DNA from: JALZOC01 sp038320555 | GTDB lineage: Bacteria; Acidobacteriota; Vicinamibacteria; Vicinamibacterales; 2-12-FULL-66-21 | Length of the DNA: 64,000 nucleotides | Assembly: GCA_038320555.1 (NCBI GenBank) | Contig: JBBQEJ010000003.1 | Span: 1-64,000 of the forward strand | Direction: 5' to 3' | The notes under the pieces: generated by a model | What the model saw: the letters and a program-made list of their open reading frames with translations, nothing else | Database searches by the model: none | What the model was told of the DNA's origin: nothing | Translations under genes and position numbers: made by a program | Shown here: positions 58,274-64,000 of the stretch, one piece after another | How the letters are laid out: each line of letters opens with the position of its first letter | How positions within the stretch are numbered: the first letter of the stretch is position 1

Positions 58274-59779
58274 ATGACCGACGAGACCCGCGACTCGGAT
58301 CTGCTGCGCCAACGCCGCGCCAACTTTGACGAGCTGGTCCGGCTCGGCATCGATCCGTACCCGCGCAAGTTCGAGCGGACCGACACGATTGCCGATCTCG
58401 TAGCGGCGCATGGCGCCAAAAGTAAGGAAGACCTCGAAGCGGGCGCCATTCACACGCGCACCGCGGGGCGTATTCTGGCGATCCGCAGCTTTGGCAAGGC
58501 GAACTTCCTCGTCTTGTCCGACGGGGCCGCAAGAATTCAGGCCTACATCCGGCAGGACTCGCTGCCGGAGAAGGACTTCGCAGCTTTCAAGCTCCTCGAC
58601 TTTGGCGACTACGTGGGCGTGGAAGGGAAGCTGTTCCGGACCAAGACCAACGAGCTGACCATCTTTGCCTCGTCGCTGCAGTTCCTGGCCAAGTGTTTCG
58701 AGCCGTTGCCGGAGAAATGGCACGGGCTGAGCGACGTTGAGATTCGCTACCGGCAGCGGTATCTCGACCTGATCGTCAACCCCGACTCACGTCGCGTGTT
58801 CCAGGTTCGAAGCAAGGTGCTCGCCAGCATTCGTGGATTCCTGAACGCACGCGGGTACCTGGAAGTCGAGACCCCGATGATGCAGCCCATCGCGGGAGGC
58901 GCGCTCGCGCGCCCGTTCGTGACCCATCACAACGCGCTCGACATACAGCTGTTTCTCCGGATCGCTCCGGAGCTCTACCTGAAGCGGCTCGTCGTCGGCG
59001 GCCTGGAACGCGTGTACGAAATCAACCGTAACTTCAGGAATGAAGGGATCTCGACGCAGCACAATCCAGAATTCACGATGCTGGAATTCTACCAGGCGTA
59101 CAGCGACTACCACGAGCTGATGCTGATGACCGAGGAGATGCTGACGGCCTGCGCGCGCGACGCGGTCGGTACCGACCAGGTCACGTTTGGCGGACATCAG
59201 ATTTCGCTCACGCCGCCGTACCGTCGCATCTCGCTGCGCGAAGGCGCGCGTACGAAGGCCAGTGAGCGTCTGGGCAGGGCCGTCAGCGACGCGGATCTCC
59301 GACAGCGTGAAACCGCGGCCGCACTTGCCCGCGCGGTGCATCTCGAGGTGCAGCCCTCGTGGGGTCCGGGAAAGATCGCGACGGAGATCTTCGAGCGCCT
59401 CAACGAGCACGATCTCGTGCAGCCGACGTTCGTGTACGACTTTCCGACCGAGGTCTCGCCGCTGTCCAAGCAGAAGCCTGACGATCTCGACACGGTCGAG
59501 CGCTTCGAGCTCTACATCGGCGGGTTCGAGGTCGCCAATGCCTTCAGCGAGCTCAACGATCCGGCGGAGCAACGGCGGCGTTTCGAGGCGCAACTCGCCG
59601 ATCGGGCCGCGGGCGATGCCGAGGCGCACGCCATGGACGAGGACTATATCCGGGCGCTCGAGTACGGCCTGCCCCCGACCGCCGGTGAAGGGGTCGGGAT
59701 CGATCGTCTGGTGATGCTCCTGACCAACAGCCCGTCGATTCGCGACGTCATCCTCTTCCCCCTGATGAGACCAAAGTAG
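58274..59779 (+). CDS. lysS: Lysine--tRNA ligase, class II
   Basis: A 501-residue class II synthetase: N-terminal OB-fold anticodon domain (about 55-145, RIQAYIRQD), motif 1 near GYLEVETPMMQPIAGGA, motif 2 FRNEGISTQHNPEFTMLEFY, and motif 3 GVGIDRLVMLLTNSPSIRDVILFP. Charges tRNA-Lys. Length and motifs are standard. Immediately downstream of nusB. Confidence 0.97.
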   Translation: MTDETRDSDLLRQRRANFDELVRLGIDPYPRKFERTDTIADLVAAHGAKSKEDLEAGAIHTRTAGRILAIRSFGKANFLVLSDGAARIQAYIRQDSLPEKDFAAFKLLDFGDYVGVEGKLFRTKTNELTIFASSLQFLAKCFEPLPEKWHGLSDVEIRYRQRYLDLIVNPDSRRVFQVRSKVLASIRGFLNARGYLEVETPMMQPIAGGALARPFVTHHNALDIQLFLRIAPELYLKRLVVGGLERVYEINRNFRNEGISTQHNPEFTMLEFYQAYSDYHELMLMTEEMLTACARDAVGTDQVTFGGHQISLTPPYRRISLREGARTKASERLGRAVSDADLRQRETAAALARAVHLEVQPSWGPGKIATEIFERLNEHDLVQPTFVYDFPTEVSPLSKQKPDDLDTVERFELYIGGFEVANAFSELNDPAEQRRRFEAQLADRAAGDAEAHAMDEDYIRALEYGLPPTAGEGVGIDRLVMLLTNSPSIRDVILFPLMRPK

Positions 59780-59794
59780 TCGAGACCGACATAA

Positions 59795-61022
59795 TTGGAT
59801 CTGCCCTTCGAGCTCTTCGTCGCCCTGCGATATCTGCTTGCAAAGCGCAAGCAGGCGTTCATTTCCGTGATCTCTCTAATCTCCGCGCTCGGCGTGACGG
59901 TCGGCGTCATGGCTGTGCTCATCGCGCTGGCGTTGATGACCGGGTTGCAGGGAGAGTTGCGCGATCGCATCGTCGGATCGATGGCGCACGCGTACGTGCA
60001 AAAGGCCGGTGGCCTGACGGATCCGGAAGCAGAAGTGAAGAAGCTGTTGAGCGTCCCCCGCGTCATCGGCGCGGCGCCGATCGTCCAGGGAAAGGCGCTG
60101 CTCACCAGTGACGGCGGGGGAGAAGCGTTCATCGAAGTGAAGGGCATCGTGCCGGAGCAGGAACGGACGGTGACCCAGATCGAGCGGGCGATGCTCACCG
60201 GCAGCCTCGCTGCTCTCAATACGCCAACCGGGGAAGTCTCCGGCATTCTCCTGGGCAAGGACCTCGCGGCCAATCTGCACCTCTCGGTCGGCGACCACGT
60301 GCGGCTGCTGACGCCCGAAGGCACCCTGACGCCGTTCGGCCCGATCATGCGGCCGCGCCTCTTCACCGTCGCCGGCACCTTCAGCCTTGGCCTCTTTGAG
60401 TACGACTCCGGGTATGGTTTCGTGCGACTCGATGTGGCCGAGCGCATGCTCGGGCGGACCCTGCCGGACTTAATCGAGCTGCGCATCGACGACATGTTTG
60501 CCGCCCCGCAGGTGGTGAAGTCGATTCCGGCGCGTCTCGGGTCCGACTACCTGGCCCAGGACTGGGCCGACCTGAACGGCGCCCTCTTCTCAGCGTTGTG
60601 GATCGAAAAGATGGCGATTTCCATCACGATCGGACTCATCGTGATGGTGGCCGCGCTGAACATCGCCGGCTCGCTCATCCTGCTGGTCATGGAGAAAAGC
60701 CGCGACATCGCCATCCTGAAGACCATGGGCAGTTCCGCGGTCAGCATCCGCCGCATCTTCATGCTGCAGGGGCTCGTGATCGGCGTGCTCGGGACCTCCA
60801 CCGGAGCGGCGGCCGGCTACGCCCTCATTTACGTCCTCGATCGGTACAAGCTCATTCAAGTGCCGATCGACGTGTACCAGATTTCATACGTCCCCTTCAC
60901 ACTGAGACCGCTGGACTTCGCCATCGTCGTCGTGGCCGCGCTGGCCATCTGCTTTGTGGCGACGATTTACCCGTCGCGCCAGGCGTCCAGACTCGATCCC
61001 GCGCAGGCGTTGAGATATCAGT

Positions 61023-61024
<2 letters not shown>
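59795..61024 (+). CDS. Lipoprotein-releasing ABC transporter permease (LolC/LolE family)
   Basis: A 409-residue inner-membrane protein with one N-terminal helix (AFISVISLISALGVTVGVMAVLIALALM as a continuous hydrophobic stretch), a periplasmic domain of about 220 residues and three C-terminal helices, the FtsX/MacB-like layout of LolC/E. FELFVALRYLLAKRK at the start and SRQASRLDPAQALRYQ at the end are typical. It extracts mature lipoproteins from the inner membrane with LolD. TTG start 15 bases after lysS; a single permease gene may form a homodimer (LolF-like). Confidence 0.9.
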
Positions 61025-61118
<94 letters not shown>

Positions 61119-61121
61119 ACG

Positions 61122-61793
61122 TTGTTCATCGAAGTCACCAACCTGACGAAAAGTTACCCGGTGGGCGGCACCCGGTTGACGGTGCTGAAGGGCCTGGACG
61201 TGTCGCTCGATCGGGGCGAGATGGTAGCTATCGTCGGCGCCTCCGGCGTCGGCAAGAGCACACTCCTTCACGTGATCGGCGGACTCGACGCGGTGGACGA
61301 GGGTACCGTTCGCATTGGCGAGACGATGCTGACCGGATTACCCGATGCCGACGTCGTCGCCTTTCGCAACCGCCACGTCGGATTCGTGTTCCAGTTTCAC
61401 CACCTGCTGCCGGAATTCAGCGCGCTCGAGAACGCCGAGATGCCGATGCGAATCGCGCGGCGCCCGGCCGCCGAGCGGCACCGCCGCGCGGCGGACCTGC
61501 TTGCCCGGGTCGGCCTCGAAGCGCGGCTGGACCATCGCCCGGGCATGTTGTCGGGCGGCGAGCAGCAACGCGTCGCAATCGCGCGGGCGCTGGTCATGGA
61601 CCCTACTCTGCTTCTTGCCGACGAGCCGACCGGCGACCTCGACGAACACACGGCCGACTCGCTGCACGAACTGCTCCGCGAGATGCACCGGGAGCGCGGC
61701 CTCACGTCGATCATCGCCACGCACAATCCGCGCCTCGCGGCGGCGTGCGATCGGGTTCTGCGGCTGGAAGACGGAAGACTGAAACCCGCGTAA
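61122..61793 (+). CDS. lolD: Lipoprotein-releasing ABC transporter ATPase
   Basis: A 223-residue ABC ATPase: Walker A GASGVGKST (about 38-46), Q-loop FVFQFHHLLPEFSALEN, signature LSGGEQQR (about 145-152), Walker B LLLADEPTGDLDE, H-loop ATHN. FHHLLPEFSALEN and GDLDEHTA are characteristic of the LolD/MacB branch. It powers lipoprotein release by the permease upstream. I choose the TTG at 61122 (MFIEVTNLTKSY...); the longer frame upstream is repeat sequence. Confidence 0.93.
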   Translation: MFIEVTNLTKSYPVGGTRLTVLKGLDVSLDRGEMVAIVGASGVGKSTLLHVIGGLDAVDEGTVRIGETMLTGLPDADVVAFRNRHVGFVFQFHHLLPEFSALENAEMPMRIARRPAAERHRRAADLLARVGLEARLDHRPGMLSGGEQQRVAIARALVMDPTLLLADEPTGDLDEHTADSLHELLREMHRERGLTSIIATHNPRLAAACDRVLRLEDGRLKPA

Positions 61794-61803
61794 AGCAACC
61801 GTA

Positions 61804-61839
61804 GCGGGGGCGTCAGCCCCGCGTCAACGTCCCTGACGC
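61804..61839. terminator. Tandem stem-loops after lolD
   Basis: GCGGGG/CCCCGC (61804-61809 and 61817-61822) and GCGTCA/TGACGC (61821-61826 and 61834-61839) form two adjacent hairpins, with an outer GTAGCG/CGCTAC pair. They lie between convergent lolD and the DUF2911 gene. Similar GTAGCGGGGGC...GCCCC elements are dispersed in many environmental genomes (remembered, unchecked). Confidence 0.5.
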
Positions 61840-61856
61840 GGAGGCAAAGGTCCGCG

Positions 61857-62459
61857 CTACTTTGAGACGGCGAACGGCGCGGACGCGACGACGGTGTCCC
61901 ACATGAGGACGAGCTTGCCGCCGGCTGCCGTGACGTCCGCGAAGTTCCATGTCAGTTCGTCGATCGACATCGGCAGCTTGGCGATCTTCATCGCCACGCG
62001 TGCGACGTCTTTGTCCGGCGTGTAGCCGAACGATCCCCACAGGGCTGCTTTGTTGTTCGCGTCGTATTTCTGCTGCGCGGCCCACGACGACACGATGAGG
62101 GTCCAGTCCGTGGAGGATTTCGTGTCGATGAAAAGGCTGTATTCGCCGGCGGGGACCGTTTTTTCCCCAATCTGCAGCGGCACTTCGGTCTTCAATCGTG
62201 TCGAGACATTTGCCCCGGCACGCCACACCTTCGCGTCGTCCTGGAGCAGCACGTCCTTGGCGTATGAAGAGCCGCTGCCCCAGACATCGCGGCCTCGCTT
62301 AATGGGGCGGCTGTAGCTGATCTCGACCCACTTGCCGCCCTTGCCGAGCTGGGTTTCCGCTGAACCTCCGGGACTTGCCGGACGGCTCGTGCCCTGTGCG
62401 CCGACGACCGTGGCGGCGGCAACGAGCGTCATAACCAACGTGAGTGTTCGTTTCCACAT
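61857..62459 (-). CDS. Secreted DUF2911 protein
   Basis: A 200-residue protein with a signal peptide (MWKRTLTLVMTLVAAATVVGAQ region) and one DUF2911 domain: VEISYSRPIKRGRDVWG, VWRAGANVSTRL, VPAGEYSLFIDTKSSTDWTLIVSS, and a C-terminal FADVTAAGGKLVLMWDTV. The family is frequent in Bacteroidetes and Acidobacteria; function unknown. GGAGGAG ribosome-binding site. ATG chosen at 62459; the longer frame upstream lacks a signal-peptide logic. Confidence 0.88.
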   Translation of the reverse strand: MWKRTLTLVMTLVAAATVVGAQGTSRPASPGGSAETQLGKGGKWVEISYSRPIKRGRDVWGSGSSYAKDVLLQDDAKVWRAGANVSTRLKTEVPLQIGEKTVPAGEYSLFIDTKSSTDWTLIVSSWAAQQKYDANNKAALWGSFGYTPDKDVARVAMKIAKLPMSIDELTWNFADVTAAGGKLVLMWDTVVASAPFAVSK

Positions 62460-62678
62460 GCTGTGCTCCTCCATGGGGAACGATTGTAGTCTGTTGCTGG
62501 CTTGGAGAAGGCAAGCATAGGAAACGCGGCTGGCCCCTTGCACGACGAATGAAGTCAGAACCACCAGCACCCGATGATCAGTTGTACGGTGCGTATGGTT
62601 ACAGCCGGTTCGTCTCCTGGACGGCTCTGGAGATAGCCCTAAATGCCATATAGAGTCTCACTTAGGCCGAAAAACTGA

Positions 62679-62707
62679 TTGGCCGAATCTGACCATTGCC
62701 GTATAAT
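62679..62707 (+). promoter_or_regulatory. clpC promoter
   Basis: TTGGCC (62679-62684) and a perfect TATAAT (62702-62707) with 17 bases between, 38 bases before the clpC ATG. CACTTAGGC at 62659-62667 also occurs upstream of the dnaK promoter (40321-40329). The rest of the 286-base gap from 62460 shows nothing I can name. Confidence 0.55.
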
Positions 62708-62745
62708 GACAGCAGGGTAAGTCCTGCTTCCACATAGGTAACCGG

Positions 62746-64000
62746 ATGTTCGAACGCTACACGGAACGAGCGCGGCGCGTGCTGTTCTTTGCACGCTATG
62801 AAGCGAGCCAGCTCGGGAGCATTTCCATTGAAACCGAGCACCTCCTTCTTGGGTTGATTCGCGAGGGCAAAGGGCTCACGAGCCGTATTTTTGCCCGGTC
62901 CCACCTGTCTCTTGAAAGCATCCGCAAGGAAATCGAAGGACGTACGGTGTTCCGGGAGAAAGTGTCGACGTCGGTCGAGATCCCGTTCAGCGCCGAAACG
63001 AAGCGGGTGCTGCAGTTTGCCGCGGAAGAGGCCGATCGCCTTCTCCACAACTACATCGGCACCGAGCATCTGCTGCTCGGCATCCTCCGCGAGGAGCGTT
63101 CGGTCGCCGCGACCATCCTCATGGAAAAGGGGATGCGGCTCAACACGGTGCGTGAAGACATCGTCGCGCTGCTGAACGAGAAGACCACGCTGACCCGCGT
63201 GAAGGAAACGCCGCTGCTTGCCGAATTCAGCCGCGATCTCACGGAAGCGGCGATGAAGAACCAGCTCGACCCGCTCGTCGGGCGTCACATCGAAATCGAG
63301 CGCGTGCAGCAGGTGCTCTGCCGCCGGACCAAGAACAACGCCGTGCTCATAGGCGAACCCGGGGTCGGGAAGACCGCCATCGTTGAAGGGCTCTCCCAGA
63401 AGATTGTGTACGGCGACGTCCCGCATTTCCTCGCGGATAAGCGCCTCCTGGCGCTCGACATCTCGCTCATCGTCGCGGGCACGAAATACCGCGGTCAGTT
63501 CGAAGAGCGCCTCAAGGCGATCATGAAGGAGCTGACCGAGAACCCGAACATCATCGTGTTCATCGACGAGCTCCATACGCTCGTGGGGGCCGGCTCGGCT
63601 GAAGGCTCCCTCGATGCGGCCAATATCCTGAAACCCGCGCTCTCGCGCGGCGAGATCCGCTGCATCGGCGCGACGACGCCGTCGGAGTACCGGAAATACA
63701 TCGAAAAGGATCGCTCGCTCGAGCGGCGGTTCCAGGCGATCAAGGTCGATCCGCCCAGCGAGCGCGAGACGATTGAAGTGCTGACGGGCGTCAAGGACCG
63801 GTACGAGTCCTTCCATCATGTCGAGTACACGATGGAGGCCATCGAGGCTGCCGTGTACCAGTCGAGCCGGTATATCACCGATCGGTTCCTGCCCGACAAG
63901 GCGATCGATCTCATCGACGAGGCGGGCGCGCGCGCGAAGCTGCGCGAAGCCGGCTACAGCGAGGAGTTCGGCGAAATCAACCGCAGTATTCGCGTGGCTG
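62746..64000 (+). CDS. clpC: ATP-dependent Clp protease ATP-binding subunit ClpC (5' part)
   Basis: The first 418 codons of a ClpC-type AAA+ unfoldase, cut by the window end. N-domain with two Clp-N repeats (YTERARRVLFFARYEASQLG, ETEHLLLGLIREGKG; EETKRVLQFA-like, GTEHLLLGILREERSV), then the first AAA+ domain: Walker A GEPGVGKTAIVEGL (about 205-218), YRGQFEERLKAI, Walker B IVFIDELHTLVGAG (about 265-278), RCIGATTPSEYRKYIEKD and the Arg-finger segment SLERRFQ. It unfolds substrates for ClpP. The N-terminal MFERYTERARRV is typical of ClpC, not ClpB or ClpA. A consensus TATAAT precedes it. Confidence 0.93.
   Translation, partial: MFERYTERARRVLFFARYEASQLGSISIETEHLLLGLIREGKGLTSRIFARSHLSLESIRKEIEGRTVFREKVSTSVEIPFSAETKRVLQFAAEEADRLLHNYIGTEHLLLGILREERSVAATILMEKGMRLNTVREDIVALLNEKTTLTRVKETPLLAEFSRDLTEAAMKNQLDPLVGRHIEIERVQQVLCRRTKNNAVLIGEPGVGKTAIVEGLSQKIVYGDVPHFLADKRLLALDISLIVAGTKYRGQFEERLKAIMKELTENPNIIVFIDELHTLVGAGSAEGSLDAANILKPALSRGEIRCIGATTPSEYRKYIEKDRSLERRFQAIKVDPPSERETIEVLTGVKDRYESFHHVEYTMEAIEAAVYQSSRYITDRFLPDKAIDLIDEAGARAKLREAGYSEEFGEINRSIRVA

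Overview
The window is a GC-rich, densely packed bacterial chromosome segment that fits Acidobacteriota, most likely the Vicinamibacteria (old subdivision 6). The clues are the secreted VWFA-related protein at 7446, a second secreted VWA protein at 53891, a FecR/DUF6600 protein, DUF6677, a dnaK-dnaJ-hspR operon and a gram-negative envelope gene set (lnt, lolC/E, lolD, an outer-membrane barrel, SPOR). I see no rRNA, tRNA, CRISPR array, prophage, transposase or secondary-metabolite cluster. Taxonomy is inferred from gene content only.

Layout. 1-4050: end of cmk, rpsA and an HU/IHF gene (a classic order), with a histone-H1-like DUF6335 gene inserted on the other strand, then a HIT protein. 4070-7344: a decayed repeat-protein gene and two acyl-CoA dehydrogenases. 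7446-12235: a VWFA-related secreted protein, glutamate dehydrogenase and a frameshifted collagen-like secreted protein. 12442-15765: split methylmalonyl-CoA mutase and a response regulator. 15883-23107: valS-nadC-birA-coaX, an unknown gene and an RNA uracil methyltransferase. 23161-26545 (minus): glutamine-amidotransferase-like hydrolase, argS, mobA. 26620-33410: V4R-like protein, TPR protein, NfeD protease, slipin, SPOR protein, Lnt. 33625-34759: prfB with its programmed frameshift. 35033-40238 (minus): PBP1A, a VapC/AbrB toxin-antitoxin pair and a FecR/DUF6600 protein. 40434-44762: dnaK-dnaJ-hspR followed by a broken sigma-70 gene. 44827-47988: helicase-loader-like ATPase, hemW and two envelope proteins. 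48068-50651: acyl-CoA dehydrogenase, meaB and methylmalonyl-CoA epimerase. 50854-56487: MBL hydrolase, MTA phosphorylase and an adenosine-kinase-like PfkB kinase, a VWA protein and small membrane proteins. 56484-64000: enoyl-CoA hydratase, ribH-nusB, lysS, lolC/E-lolD, DUF2911 and the start of clpC.

Function. Three acyl-CoA dehydrogenases, an enoyl-CoA hydratase, methylmalonyl-CoA mutase, its G-protein chaperone MeaB and the epimerase together describe degradation of branched-chain or odd-chain acyl-CoAs through methylmalonyl-CoA to succinyl-CoA. The rest is mainly translation, cofactor synthesis, protein quality control and envelope biogenesis.

The most unusual feature is in the gaps. Most intergenic regions hold low-complexity word repeats (for example TTCCAG, GATTGCTGATTG, GTGCCAGGG, AAAAGGG), often as two complementary arms that would fold into long hairpins. 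Several lie inside operons between genes for interacting proteins (mutase large/small subunit, dnaK/dnaJ, lolC/lolD). Two further dispersed elements, a 20-nt palindrome and a 22-nt GCCCTGAGC...GTCGAAGGGC element, also occur, the latter inside two reading frames. Other points are a perfect operator-like palindrome on the toxin-antitoxin start codon, a probable CTG start for lnt, candidate leaderless promoters, a DnaJ with HPG instead of HPD, an acyl-CoA dehydrogenase with Gln at the usual catalytic Glu, and three broken genes.
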